A stretch of 64,000 bases of DNA from Calamus simplicifolius (GCA_900491605.1 UESW01004014.1:637880-701879), one strand, 5' to 3'; counted from the first letter of the stretch, positions 11,226 through 23,900 are shown. Numbers and translations: made by a program. The notes: generated by a model not told the origin, from the sequence alone.

Positions 11226-12409
11226 AATTGCTGAAACTTGACATTTGACACTAGACAAATATTCAAACTTAATTTTTCTTAGATTTTGATCAGATAAATA
11301 TTTAATTTCCTAAACACTTAATCAAAATCATTAGCAACATAAGAAATATACTGATGTGGTTTTTGTTATTCATCAAAACCAATAATTGGATCAACAACTC
11401 TAAAATATGAATCTACTAAATGAAATTATGGAAAGTTGAGTATGCTATTATATACGATATAATATTAATAAATAAAATAAATAATAAGGTTAATTGTAAG
11501 TTAGAATTATGAGAAAAATATAAGAATCTAAAGGTTTGAGGTTAAATATAATCAAAATAGAATATATAAAATATAATTTTAGTAAAATTAGATATAAAAA
11601 TGAAAGTGAAGTATAAATTAATGATTTTAAACTCTAAAAGAGTGATCATTTTTTAATAATTATTTCTGAGAAATGAAAGATTAAGGAAGATGTTATCAAT
11701 AAAATTAAAGTAGATTAGACAAAATAGAGGTATAATTCAAATATTATATGATTTTAAGATGCCTACTAAGTTAAAAGAAAGTTTTATAAGGTAGTCATAA
11801 AATTGATTATATTTTATTATATAAAATGTTGGAAGTTTAGAATTTAATATGTATAAAAAAATTAATGTAAATGAAATAAGAATATTGAGATATATATAAC
11901 GAAATTATTTATAGAAGGTAACATAGTAGCACTGATTAAAGATAAATTAAGAAAAAAGGAATAAATTTAAAAATGTACAAATAGACCTCAAGATGCATAG
12001 GTACGAAGATACAGTATAATTCATGTAGAAAAATAAATAAATTAAAAATTTTATGAAAATAGCAAAGAAAGACTGACTCTCTCTATATCTTACTAAAAGT
12101 ATGATCTTAACTCGAGTAAAATAAAAAAAATTATATAGCTGATCTCAACTAAAATTAAGATTTGTTATAGTTATTATTAGTATTTTCCATATATTATAGT
12201 ATTTATTTATTTTACTTTGTATCACAACTTGAATGGTTACTTCTATGCTTATGAATAATATTTTTCCCCACATCATTTTTTTAATAATTTATATGTGCAT
12301 ACTATTGGAATATCTAACTTAACTAGAGAGTGAAGATGGCCATCATGTTATTTTTCTCTATTCCTTTGTGATAAACCATTTTTTCCCTCCCTTCCGCCAC
12401 GTGAGCTAG

Positions 12410-13876
12410 GGAAGCTTCTATTTACACCGCAAAATTACTCTGCACACCCCCGACTTAACTAAAAAAATACCCAATTTACCCCCTAAAAATGACTATTTTG
12501 CCCTTTCAATTACCCTCCACAACACAGGAAACCCCCCCCCCCCCCCCCCACCACCACCCACCACCACCGCTCCCCCTTCCTAACCTTGCAGCTGAATAAA
12601 ACTCTCCTCCTCAATCCATTTTAGCTTTTAATCTCTTTGTTTGAAGGGATTTCAACCTCCATTTGAACAATAGACAAGCAACTAGCAATTTGAGAAGGTT
12701 CTACAGATGCAAAGGTTCATTTTTGAAAAATTTTAATTTTTTTTTTCTGATTCGTATATTGTTTGGCCACACAGGGCTGAACAGAGGCCTTCTTTTCAGA
12801 CCTGATGAGTAAATGTTCTATATGGATCAAATGTTAATTTAAAAAAAAATTTATGTAGATCGATGCTTCAATCAAATGGAGCATTATTGGCTCTAAATGT
12901 GGCATGTCCTCGTCTATTGTCTCAGCTAGGGGCAATGGTGAACAGGAACCTCAAGCTCAGCATGCCTACCACGACGTCTTTTGGCTAACACTATGGGTCT
13001 AACTCGTGCGAGACCAGCATCTATATCTAAAATATGACATTAACCAGCATTAATATGAAAGATTAAAATACTTCCATATTCTTATGTAGTGATAGCCCAA
13101 AACATTTTTTCTCGATGAGCTAAACTATACCGTATATACATATATTTTTATTAAAAAAACATAATAAGTAATTTTATTACTTATGTTATATTTTTATTAA
13201 TATGCTATTGTAAAAATAAAAAACAATCAATTATAAACTATTATATTAAACTAAATAATAAATTTTTACTAAATATCAATTTTTTTAAAACAACTTAAAA
13301 GATATTAAAAAAATTTTAAATCCTCTATTTGGCCACATAGGGCCGAGCAGGGGCCTTTTGTTCGGCCCAACAGGGCCAAACAAGATCTTTCTATTCGGCC
13401 CTGTTAGGCCGAACATAATGTTCTCTGTTTGGCCGGTCCTGATGGGCCGAATAGAGAACACGCCGGTGCCGAGGAAGTTTCGGCGAGGAAGGGAGGCAGA
13501 TGATGAGAGAGGAAGGCAGAGGGCAATGGAGGGAGGTGGAGGGAGGTGAAGGGCGATGAAGGGAGGCAAAGGGTGATGGAGGAAGAGAACTCACCTTATC
13601 CAAAGGGAGGGCCGCCGCTGCCTTCCAGTGTCGGGGAAGGAGAACTCGTCGAAGATGTGCCACGCTGCTGCCTGCTGTGCCAAGGAAGGAGAAGGGAGAG
13701 AGGGAAAAGGGGAAGAAGATGGGTTTGGACGGGTGGGGGAGGGAGAGGGGTGTGCAGAGCCAAAAATGGGGAGGGGTAGTTTAGAATTTTTTAGGGGGAG
13801 GTGCAGAGAGTAATTTAATAATTTTTTAAAAATAAGAGTATGGAGAGTAATTTTTGCTATGTAAATAGAAGCTCCT
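12410..13876. mobile_element. Non-autonomous Mutator-like element (MULE derivative)
   Basis: Terminal inverted repeats start GGAAGCTTCTATTTAC on the left and, as reverse complement, AGGAGCTTCTATTTAC on the right. The flanks are a 9-bp duplication with one mismatch, GTGAGCTAG (12401-12409) and GTGAGCTGG (13877-13885). Its left half matches 46570-47040 and its right half matches 52020-52915 of the large MULE, so it is the same family with the middle deleted. It has no transposase. A C homopolymer lies at about 12533-12549. Confidence 0.85.
13320..13450. repeat. Subterminal GTTCGGCC / GGCCGAAC repeats of the small MULE
   Basis: Alternating forward and inverted copies of TGTTCGGCC and GGCCGAACA in about 130 bp. 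Related copies occur near both ends of the large MULE (46860-46960 and 52460-52510). Repeated subterminal motifs in a DNA transposon are candidate transposase-binding sites; that role is inference. Confidence 0.6.
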
Positions 13877-14583
13877 GTGAGCTGGGGGTGGAGCAAATGT
13901 CCCCACAACTTGCGAGAGTCCGACATCATTGCGTGCCTATGCGCGATGGTGCACGGCTGGCCGCGCACGGCAAGGGAGGGCTTGGCCCTCCCTGCGCTGT
14001 TAAATAGGACCCCTCGCTGGGGTTCTCTCCTCTCGCCATCATCACCACCAATTCTTCGGCAAGTCCTCATCACTGGTGAGAGAGAGAGTAGAGAGGAAGA
14101 GAGCGAAAGAGGAGAGGGAGTGTGTCGCGGTTGGCTGTGCCGTGCTGAGGGGCTCGGTGGCACCAAGCCCCCTTTTGGACCGGACGTTGATGGGGGTGGG
14201 GGGGGGGGAAGCCGCACCTCTTGAGGGCCGAAGGAAAAGGAGAGGGCTGTCGGGTAGCCCTTACCCCTAATGCAGGAGCCGATCCGGCTCCTGCCTTGCT
14301 TCGGGCCCGATGGTGAGCATGCTGGCTCGCCGCCTAGGCCATGGCCCCGACCGATGCCGAAGCATCATTCGGTGGGTCAGGCCATCCGAAAGGAGGGCCG
14401 GTCATGCCGTCGCCAAGGAGAGGGAGGAGATCGGGAAGAAGAAGAAGAAAAGAGAAGGATGAAGAGAGGAAAAGGGGTAGCCATCGGCGGCGACCAGCAC
14501 TGGGCCAGTCGTTGGCGGCCAAGGGGAGGGCCGATGGTGCCCTTGGTCGCCAGCACCTTCCCCTAGTTCGGGTGAACCAAGGA

Positions 14584-14586
<3 letters not shown>

Positions 14587-14620
<34 letters not shown>
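14587..14620. repeat. (GA)n microsatellite
   Basis: About 17 GA units inside the GC-rich part of the family A LTR. Confidence 0.95.
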
Positions 14621-14625
<5 letters not shown>

Positions 14626-16034
14626 GCTCGGTTCAGCTCAGTGAGCCTGATTGGGCTCATTTTTGGGAACTCAATTTGGACTGGGCTGAGGAATATGGGT
14701 TTGGATCAGCATTAATTCTAATTTATTAAAAAAATATTTTTTTATTTGAGCTGATATAAGTGAAGATATTCAAATCCCTAGTTGGATCTAGAATTAAATT
14801 GAGTAGAGTGTAGGAGTCATTTTGGCTTTTTGGCACTATGATTTTGGGAATTAAAACTTTAAAATATTTGTTATAGATATCCAGAAGTTTGAATAGCTAA
14901 TTTGTGCCTATGGATTGGCTATCAAAAGTAAGTAAGTCATTTACAATAATTTCTATAAATTATTAAATATGCTAATTTTAGATTTAAATGTTATATTGAT
15001 TTATATATGTTATTTGAAAATATGAAAAAATAAATTTTATTGTACCATATATATATATTTGGTTACTTGATGATATTGTTATTTTGAAAATAGCCAATTT
15101 TAGCATATAATGTTTGGTGCATCAAAATTTATTATACCTGTGTATGCATACTTGACATGTTTAAACCATTGTAAATATAAAAAGTATATTGATTATGTTT
15201 TGTAACAATAATTGTCATCAAGTAAATGTGATATAAAAAAACATTTTATGAGTATGAAAATATGTGTCACCACATTCCACTATGATATGATATGATTTCT
15301 AACTTTGAGATCTACCTTCATAGAGGTCATATGTGAAGGACATACCCATAAGGTGTTCTGTTTTGTGATATGATATGATTTGTCTTATGATTTAGGTGCC
15401 AAGACCCTACTTCTATAGGGGATGTATAAATAGGATACATCTTTGGGTGTTCTATTATGATCCTATCATGAGGGTTTTTGTAGATATAATGTATGATCGT
15501 AGGGCATTTGTAACAAAATGAAATATACATATTAGTTGTAGTGGATTTTAATTTGGAACTGCATTTTTAAGACATCATATACTATCAGCTTTCAAATTAT
15601 TTTAAGCATATAATGTGTATAAATTCAGCATGCTTATGAACGTTTTGATAACATGATGATATATATTTTGACTTATGGAGGCTTGACACATTATATTTTG
15701 AAATAATTATGATAAGTTATATTAGGCTTACTACTAAGTATGAGCTCATTAAATTCACGCTAATATTTTCAGAGCCAAAGAATTAAAGAGAAAAAACTAA
15801 GGTAAATTGGAGCTTCCATTATATTTATGTTGCATGTATCCAGACATTAATCTTATATTTTGGCATGTAACCCAAACTTGTTTTATTTGGCTTGTATTAA
15901 GAATGGTATAAATATTTAATGACATGTAGTTATTATTCCTCTATGATATTTGTTCTGTTATTGAATGTCTTGTATCTCTGGCATACGACGGATTGCCACC
16001 TCTTAGATTCACTATCGGATCTGAGGCGTGATAC

Positions 16035-16689
16035 ATGATGGAAATGCTAAATATCATGCCAGCTTGAATCTATCCTTGAAATCTTCTCCATGTAGAACAA
16101 TCTTCTAATAATCGACCCATAGGTCGGTCTGTCTACCCCAAAAATCTACAAAGGGGCCTAGCAAAATTACATGAAACCATTAGAGTAATTTATGGTGGGG
16201 ATCGCACGTTGAAAATTCCAAATTAACTTCCTGATCTCATTCCTCAACCTTCCTCGTTAAATCTCGGAGGAACAGCTACAGCACCACCACAACCATCCCC
16301 TGTTTCCTGGGTCCACTGGTCTCTCTTCCCGTCCAAGAGATTGTACCACTAGTAGTGGGTGGCCCTCGCCACGAGTCCCATACTCTAGGAGGCCTTCGTT
16401 GGCCGCTGTGTCTTCCCTATTAGCATCATGACCCTACATCTCAAAGCCCCGCTGGCATTCAAGGAGCAATCCACCTCAAGTGGGTCCCCTGTTTTCCCCT
16501 AGATCCTTTTCTCCTTCTCCTTCTACTCTACAGCCCACCAACCATCGATCGGCCATGGTCGGGTGAGGGCCAGGGTGATGGAATGAAAAAAATATATATA
16601 TATATATATATATATGAAAACATATGGATCTTTTAACATGCATTAATATCGTTATATCAAAAGATAATTTTCTACACATAAAATATACT
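16035..16689. other. Unassigned stretch between two LTR-like blocks
   Basis: Contains a GC-moderate part (16240-16570) without a sustained reading frame that I recognise, and a (TA)n run at about 16593-16614. No known domain, TIR or primer-binding site was seen. Confidence 0.5.
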
Positions 16690-18597
16690 GATGTGTGAGG
16701 TTTCGAGGAGTAGACGCGCCCTACTATCGGATTTGAAGCTATGGAGGAAGAATCCCATGGCAGAGTTTACGGACCAAGATACGTCACAAAATACCTACAA
16801 AATAAAAATGAAACCAAAGTTTCCTCATCTTTCTAAGATCGGTATCGAATTATGAGAGTGGGCTCACTCTTGTTTTTTCTATTTTTGACAAAAGAGTTGG
16901 CACATAAAAGGGAGAAAGAGAAAGAGAGAAACTTTTCTTTCGTTTTTTACATGCTCTTTGAAAGTCCACCTTATGCCCTATTTATAGGCTCTAGATGAAT
17001 CAGAAAAAATCTATTTAATTTATTTCTGAATTAATTTAATTTAGATAACCTTTATTTGTTACAACCCATTTTGACCGTATGTGCATATTTTGGGGATAAT
17101 CCTCTACACATGTAATCAACTCCTTGAGCATATCAAAGAAAAAATATTTTCTTATTTGCAACTAATTTATAAATAGTTTTTAAATTAAATATAATAATAT
17201 CTAAATTATCAAATCTTATTTAATAATTTCAAATATTATTAATTTTAAATATCTAATAAATTAAATTTATTATTTATTTTTATTATTTTCAATAATCACA
17301 TTATCAAAAATATTAAAAATTAAAATTTCTCTCTCTCTATTAATTCATAATATGCGCCACTTACAAGAGTAAAAATTTTTTTGTATGATGTTGCATAATA
17401 ACATTTATGTGCCATCATTCATATTAACTTATTATATGAATAATATGTCTAAACATATTTTTATTTTATCCAATAATCAATTTATTGTACAAAAATATAT
17501 GTGAGAAAAATAATCAATCAAATTAATTATTTATCTTCATAATAAACACTTTATTATAAAGTTTTAATAAATATTTTATTTAAGAAAAATAAATAATTAA
17601 TTACATTAATTATTCAATCCAAGATATTTGATGCGATTAACCTAAGATGGTGTGAACATGGACCCATAATTTTATGCTCTAATAAACTTGAATAAACTTA
17701 ATTAAAACTTTTTAATTATTTATTTAATTTATTAATCTCGAAGTTATTTCGCTAAAAACTTGAGATTGCACTCTTGAAAATCATTAATTAATTTTTACTT
17801 GAAAACTTCAGTCGATATAATCATTATATGTAATTCAACTCTCATAATTAGTTCATAATTAAAGCTAGGTAAAATAACTGTTTTACCCTTCTAATTATCT
17901 CTTATTCCTTAAGTACCATTGATTCACTAGTTATATAGTTAATTTATGATCGGATCATAAATTAACTATTTTAGCTCATTAATCAATACTTAAGAAAACT
18001 AATTGTAAGCTTCTTTTCAAAAGCCATAGATTTCATATCTTTAAATCATATTCCTAGCCCAATATTTATTGAACCTCCAAAATATAAGTATTAGGTCCAA
18101 CATCAAATGGACTTGAACGAACAAATCAAAGATCCAGTAATACAATCAAGGAGTCTATGATTAAGTTAGGATTAAGGTTGATGTATATATGATCATATTG
18201 TGACATAAATTGAATTATTTATAATAGTATTTAAATAAATATTCAAATTATATCGGTTCAAGTCCTATATAATCTTATTATATATAATACCTTCACTAAG
18301 TATCTTTACACAATAATCCGGATAAGATTGTCATATTCATAAAGTTCATGGATCGTATTAGTGATTAGCGATAGAAGATCTATACTTCGATCAATCACGA
18401 ATATATTTAAATATATAAGCCATAATTTTAATCCTTTTATATATTATACTAAAATTATAGCCTAATAATATATTTTAAATTTTTATAAACAATATTTTTT
18501 ATATAAAAGAGATAAGATTAAAGAAAAATACTTTTTTTATTAATTCAAAAAATTAGAAGTATAAATACATCTAGTTTCAAGGGCACTATTTCTAACA
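16690..18597 (-). mobile_element. LTR-like block, probably Copia
   Basis: On the minus strand it begins TGTTAGAAATAGTGCCCTTG, a start typical of several plant Copia LTRs, and continues AT-rich for 1.9 kb to about 16690. A minus-strand TATAAATAGG-like box lies near 16978-16987. There is no primer-binding site or gag beyond 16690 and no clean target duplication, so it is a solo LTR or a truncated copy. The 16690 boundary is uncertain. Confidence 0.5.
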
Positions 18598-18930
18598 CAG
18601 AGACTGGTCGATCTCTTTGAGGCCATGATCCCTCCTTTAACCCTTTCCCTTTCGATGCGATCACCGGTCACTTGATATAACAAGGAAGGCCCTGTTTCTA
18701 TAGGTTATTGTTTAAAAAAAATGATGTTTTCTGACCCTATTCAATGCTAGTTGGGTTCAAATATTTTAAGGAAGAAGGCGATATCATTTGGGGACTACAA
18801 TCTTAGGAACCTTATTTATATCTTACTGACTAAAGCTTACAAATGATGCAATCACCTCCTTAAACTTTGATAATTTATGATGCTCGCACATTCATGCATG
18901 AATTGAATGTTGGGATGCAATATCACATTC
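18598..18930. other. Short unassigned spacer
   Basis: Left flank of the CACTA element. No gene, repeat or motif was recognised. Confidence 0.4.
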
Positions 18931-18984
18931 GTGCACAACTAGAAAAAGTTAAATGGACTACATCTAAAAACTATAGTCTTTCAT

Positions 18985-19400
18985 ATATAGACTACGTTTC
19001 CTAAGCCGTTGTCTAGATGAGTGCAGTTAAAAGTATGATTGTAGTTAAAAGTCCCTCTTTTAGACTATGTTATAGACGTAGTTAAAAGTTAAAAAAAGTA
19101 GTCTTTAAATACATTTAGACTACATTTTTATCAGAAATTGTAGTTTATAACTGAATAAAAGACTACGTTTTTATCAGAAATTGAAGTTAAAAGTAAAAAA
19201 AAAAAAACGTAGTCTTTAAATATATTTAGATTATGTTTCTATCAAAAGTTGCAGTTAAAATTTAAAAAATATAGTCTTTAAATATATTAGACTACTTTTT
19301 TATTGAAAAATGTAGTCTATTATGTACATTTAGACTACGTTTTTATCCAAAAATATACTCTATAATTGTACATTTAGACTACATTTTATATTGAAAACTC
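18985..19400. repeat. CACTA left subterminal repeats
   Basis: About ten copies of TAGACTACRTTTTTATC and of AAAAGTAGTCTTTAAATA in both orientations, spaced 40-70 bp apart. They form potential hairpins and are likely transposase-binding sites. Confidence 0.8.
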
Positions 19401-19692
19401 TATATAATATCCAATCCTATCATACAAACATATACTTTTAATTCCAAAAAAATCCTAAAAATATTGAATTGAAATATCCAATACTGTCATACAAACATAT
19501 ACCTTAAATCCAAAAAAAACTCCAAATACATTAAATTGAAATATCCAATACTGTCATACAAACATCCATAATATATCATAACATCCAAACTTCAATAAAC
19601 GTTCCATAACATTTCTTCAAATGAAATCTTGCAAGTACTCAACCCATTCTCTGCGCATAATGTCGATCTCTTCTTGTTTATAAGTTTTCTTC

Positions 19693-22600
19693 TCACCAAA
19701 CTACATATATACATAAGTTACTTAGAAAAAGAGTACTAAATAACACATAACATAAAAATCTAAAACCATAAAAAGTAGTACTTATATGATCACGTACGCA
19801 ATAATAACCTACCTTTTCATCAGTTGAAATAATATGATTCTCAATGATCTCCTTTATATACATGATGACATAATAGCCACATTCAATACCTGATGGTTGC
19901 TTAGTACACTTGAAAAATAAATTTAAAATTTTTATAAGATTCAAACAAATAAGATCTAATTTTATGAATTATAAAAAATAATGTGCAACTCAATATACCT
20001 TAACTGACTCCCAAGTAAATGTTTTTCTTGTAACTCGATCAGCTTTAGCATTGTATATTTTAAGTGCACTGATATAGCAAAGTATAATAATAGTGTGAGA
20101 CTCAAATGATATAATACAAGAAAATTACTATAAAATTATAAAGAAATAAATACTTATGTATTAATAACACTCTTTAATTCTTTTCCATTTAACGTCCAAT
20201 AGAATCACAAAAATACACTTTGTTCCCATGAGGGTCAATAACTACCAAGGACCAGTGATCCTTTCATAAACATAATAACAATAATTAACAACTTAATATC
20301 AAAAGTATCAATTTTTATTAAAAAAGTACTTACCCAGAGTTATAAGGAGCTAGAAACAATTGATCTACATAACAACGCTCTAATCTTTTAGCAATCAAAT
20401 CTGATCGTACTCCAGCCGATCCAGAGTGTATAGAGCTAGATCTGTCTAGGGTCTATGAAGTCATACATGTTGAGTAATTTTGATTTCTTGAGTTGGTCGT
20501 ATAAATAGTTATACAAATCAAATTATTCAATCCCACGATTATTATTAGAAACTTGTAACATCTAGTAATTGCATATGAAATGAAAAAAATATAAAAATAT
20601 ATTCTTACCTCATATATAGCACAATACAATTAGAAGTAATATGCTCCATTGAGCAAAAGTTTTCGATATCTTTCTGAATAATATAACATACCCATTCATG
20701 ATCAAAGACACCAACATCTATTTGTATCTTCCAAATTTTTTGCAATATGATACTTTAAATATGACAAACTCCATGGATCCTTTTCTTTGCTTTTAATCTG
20801 TAACTTTTGTAGGACAATCTTAGCCTGTTAATAATAATGAAATTCAATTCAAAAATGCTAAATAGCAAATAATTTATCAATATAAATTAATCATAAATTT
20901 ATGAATAAGTTAAAAAGTTTTAGATACCTTGACTCGATCATCAATAACTAATGATCGAAGCCATGCAACATGAGAACCAACAAAATCTTTAACTTTCACA
21001 GGATCATCACCAATTATTATTGAAAGGAGAGCATCATCATCAAAACAAACATCAATAGATATACGATAATTTTGATCACCCAAAGGAACTTCATGTACAA
21101 TAGAGTTTGGTGCTACATTCTTAATCTCTATACTATATCCAATTATATTATTAATAGATCCTACTTCCAATTTGCATGATTTTTCCTTCAAAACAATAAC
21201 ATTAGAAAATATAAGTACTATGAATTTAAATAAAATGCTACAATTATAATTAAATATTAACATACCTTTTACATGTCTCTTTGTCCAATGACAATAAATT
21301 CTATATTTGCATCATTTTTTTGTATCAGAATCAACAAAAGATTTATTTAGATGAAATTTTTTAACTGAGCAACAACTACCTTTGTCTGAAACATAGTGAG
21401 CACTTGCAATAATTTTAGGAATTTCTCTTAGCTTTGTATTTTCTTTATGAAGTTGATGTAGTTGATCAAGTAATGATTTTCTTTCCTTAGCATCTTCTCT
21501 TTGTTGTTGGTTCAGTTTTTTTTGTTCTTCTAACAAATGTTGTAAGAGTTCACTTATTTTTGTTCTTTTCGGAAGATTGAAATAGGTTGTAGGGTTGTCG
21601 TAGCCTCCAACACCCCTCACTTGACCGCCATATTCGGAATTTTCCAATGCCATTCCTAGTATATCTTTTTGTCCCGATTCTTGTATTGATCCATCTTTCA
21701 CTATCATTGTATATTCATCCTGATATGTAGACAAAATGAACCATATATTAAGGAGTTACAAAAGAATCTATAATTAGCTATTAAATGAACAATAATAGAT
21801 TTACTTATAATCTTCTATATGACTTCTTGAATGACTTCACTATCAGAACCATCACCTTTTGAATAACAACTTTCCATACAAGACTTCGTCCAATATCTTC
21901 ATCGATGCCCATCTCTTTTTTTATAATTATTAGACAACAAATATATAATAAAAAATTAGCTAATAATTACTCAATGATATAGAACTAAATATTCAACACT
22001 TATTATCTTTTCTTCTACATTAACAAATTCATGCCTAGATGAATGATGTCAATACTCATTGCTTTTTGCTCTTTCATTTTGCAACCTACTTCATTTCTGA
22101 AATTCTGAAGAACTATACCCAAGCATTTTTTTTATGAATGGATGGTACTTAGGAGAGTTTTTAAATAAGGATCGCCTATCCTCCAATGGATTCAAGAATT
22201 TTATCCTCAAGTTGCTCTTAAATTATCTCCATTTTGTATAAGCAGATGACGAAATATGTTTCTTTCCTTCAAATAGCACATTATAAGTTTTCTTTAAAAA
22301 CATAGAAATATATAAGAGCATACTAATGAAATCAAAATTTAATTAAAAAAATTAAGAAAAAACTTACCTTTATTTGAATCCAAATTTTGTTTTTCTGTTC
22401 TTTAGGAACTGAAAGCCAATTTGTGAAATCAATAGGCACAATGGTTCTAGTAATAACACCTATATAACTTTGCATTTCTATATTAACCTTCCCTAAAGAT
22501 TGTCCTCTTCTATTGTAAGTTACCTCCTTTACTTCTCCATGAGACCTAGCTTTTACTACCCTAAAGATGACAAGTAAATTAAAAAGATAAATAAAACTTA

Positions 22601-22830
22601 CAATGGTTCAGCTTCCTTTGCTTTGTCATCAATCTCTTTAGACTTACTTTCCATGCCTGGTGAACCCACCATCTATATTCCTAAAATGGAAAAGATATTA
22701 TATTCAGAAACATATAAACTCTCTTCCAAACTCTTTCTAAAATCTCAGGATATGCCTCGTCTAAATTAGTTGGATAATTATAGCAGCGATACTCATTGAA
22801 AGTGATAATGATCTCACCTTGTTCATTTAT
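19693..22830 (-). pseudogene. CACTA accessory protein: Transposase-24-like region plus Ulp1-type cysteine protease
   Basis: Minus strand, intron-containing, read from about 22830 down. NRRGQSLGKVNIEMQSYIGV and VPIDFTNWLSVPKEQKNKIW (about 22390-22530) match the conserved N-terminal part of TNP1-type proteins. ALENSEYGGQVRGVGGYDNP lies at 21734-21312, followed by a glutamine-rich coiled coil. A segment with SIVHEVPLGDQNYRISIDV is at 21263-20910. The Ulp1 protease part has DHWSLVVIDPHGNKVYF (about 20205-20260, catalytic His) and QPSGIECGYYVIMYIKEII (19890-19840, catalytic Cys in ECGYY). Ulp1-like proteins are common CACTA passengers and may process SUMO-like tags. Several stops and unclear splice sites suggest decay. 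Confidence 0.75.
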
Positions 22831-22851
22831 TCCAACTATTGTACTTGTGGT

Positions 22852-22951
22852 GTTCTGGTATTATATGCGGATAATATGATTATTGCTGGGAATGACCTAG
22901 ATTGCATTACATTTCTAAAATCCCAGAATAAAGAAGTGGCCATGAACTATA
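22852..22951 (+). pseudogene. Captured fragment of a Copia reverse transcriptase
   Basis: A 33-codon open stretch contains VLVLYADNMIIAGNDL and then CITFLKSQNKEVAMN. This corresponds to the Copia RT block around the YVDD box and the following helix, with YADN in place of YVDD. It lies near the right end of the CACTA element, on the strand opposite to its own gene, so it looks like a captured or inserted retroelement piece. Confidence 0.7.
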
Positions 22952-23357
22952 ACTAGTAAGTAATTATGTTATTGTCATGTCCTTAGAACAGAATATGAAT
23001 CAGGTGTAGTTATGATTTAGGAAACAAGCATTCCCACATCCTAAACAAAAATGCATGAATCAAGTCATGAGATCATTTTTCTATTTTTTAATGCTCAATT
23101 TAAATGGTAAGGATTAATTGCATCTTAATTCAGTCTTTTTTTTAAAAAAATTAACAATCACCTTATTTTCAAAAAAAAAAGAAAAAAAAATGGGCCAGAC
23201 TGAGCGCAGGCCCAGCCCAGCCCACCCAGGCCAGCAAATCCCCTGTTTATGCAAACAAAACCCTAATCCAGAATAAAACTACAGCAGGATATTGAGGGTT
23301 TCATTTAAGAAAAAAGAGGGGAAGCGAATTAGGAGAAGGAAAAAAGATAAATTTTTA

Positions 23358-23900
23358 GTTTTATATTAGACTGTCTTAATTAAAAACATAGTCTTTTTAC
23401 ATTATAAAATAATATAAGACTACGTCTTAGTTACAAATGTAGTCTTTTATATTATAAAATAATATAAGATTACGTCTTAATTAAAATATAATCTTTTTAT
23501 ATTATTAAATAATATAAGACTATTTCTTATTTAAAAATATAGTCTTTTATATTATCAAATAACATAAGACTAAGTTTTATTTAAAAACGTAGTCTTTTAT
23601 ATTATCAGATAACATAAGACTACGTCTTATTTAAAACATAGTCTAAAAATGTAGTCTTTTTATATTATCAAATAACATAAGACTACGTCTTATTTAAAAA
23701 TATAGTTTTTTTATATTATCAGATAATATAAGACTACGTCTTATTTAAAAACGTAGTTTTTTTATATTATCAGATAATATAAGACTATGTCTTATTTAAA
23801 AAACATAGTCTTTTAATTTATGAAAAATTATGAAAACGTAGTCTAAAATATTAGACTATATTTTTTTAAAAATATAGTCTTTTTTTTTAAACCTACTATA
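23358..23900. repeat. CACTA right subterminal repeats, about 50-bp period
   Basis: About nine repeats built from AAGACTACGTCTTATTTAAA, then ACGTAGTCTTTT and TATATTATCAGATAATATA, itself a palindrome. The array is AT-rich with strong hairpin potential. It is the counterpart of the left array at 18985-19400. Confidence 0.85.

Larger units (their letters stand above)
9900..11396 (-). mobile_element. Copia solo LTR
   Basis: The sequence aligns along its length with the LTR at 4479-6131: TGTTGGCCCGATGG at one end, the AGTGGTTCGGTGT block, the GAGTCGRCTC palindrome cluster and a final CAACA. There is no PBS or gag next to it, so it is a recombination relic. A minus-strand TATA box is present (10706-10714). 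Flanking bases match the two sides of a related sequence at 24830-24850, showing where it inserted. The 5-bp duplication is not clean. Confidence 0.85.
8770..12190 (+). pseudogene. RTE-type LINE, heavily decayed, interrupted by a solo LTR
   Basis: Small islands of the RTE polymerase are recognisable in changing frames. A pre-RT segment is near 8790-8965. LNKTLETKTMLDKWRES is at about 9240-9290 (the motif before the RT fingers). RVIEH-like and KIS-E-like islands lie near 9405-9455, and ITIGNGNEF near 9670. After the LTR at 9900-11396 come KGLRLNIIKIEYIKYNFSKI near 11530 and WIRQNRGIIQILYDFKMPTK near 11715. A 3' tail related to the RTE 'pseudo-SINE' tail ends near 12190. Almost every codon block has stops, so it is an old copy. 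Boundaries are approximate. Confidence 0.7.
12367..16034 (+). mobile_element. LTR of family A, interrupted by a small MULE
   Basis: With the MULE at 12410-13876 removed, about 2.2 kb remain that correspond to the reverse complement of the solo LTR at 26928-29266. Both have a similar TGTGA start, a GC-rich promoter-like part with TTAAATAGGACCCC (near 13999), an internal block of GATATGATATGATT with CTATAGGGG repeats (near 15280-15430), and an end of the form GGCATACGACGGATTGCCAC ... TGATACA. No gag or pol follows. The start is inferred from the similarity only, and I see no clear 5-bp duplication. Confidence 0.6.

Noticed and set aside
13285..14715. Many open frames on both strands rich in Pro, Ser, Arg and Gly
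   Set aside because: GC-rich MULE arm and LTR sequence without domains; overlapping frames on both strands have equal quality.
14270..14715. Arginine-rich open frame over the (GA)n tract
   Set aside because: Produced by the microsatellite reading as Arg-Glu; inside an LTR.
12367..16034. Complete LTR retrotransposon between the family A blocks at 12.4-16.0 and 26.9-29.3 kb
   Set aside because: The two LTR-like blocks are in opposite orientation, and the interval contains a CACTA element and no gag-pol.
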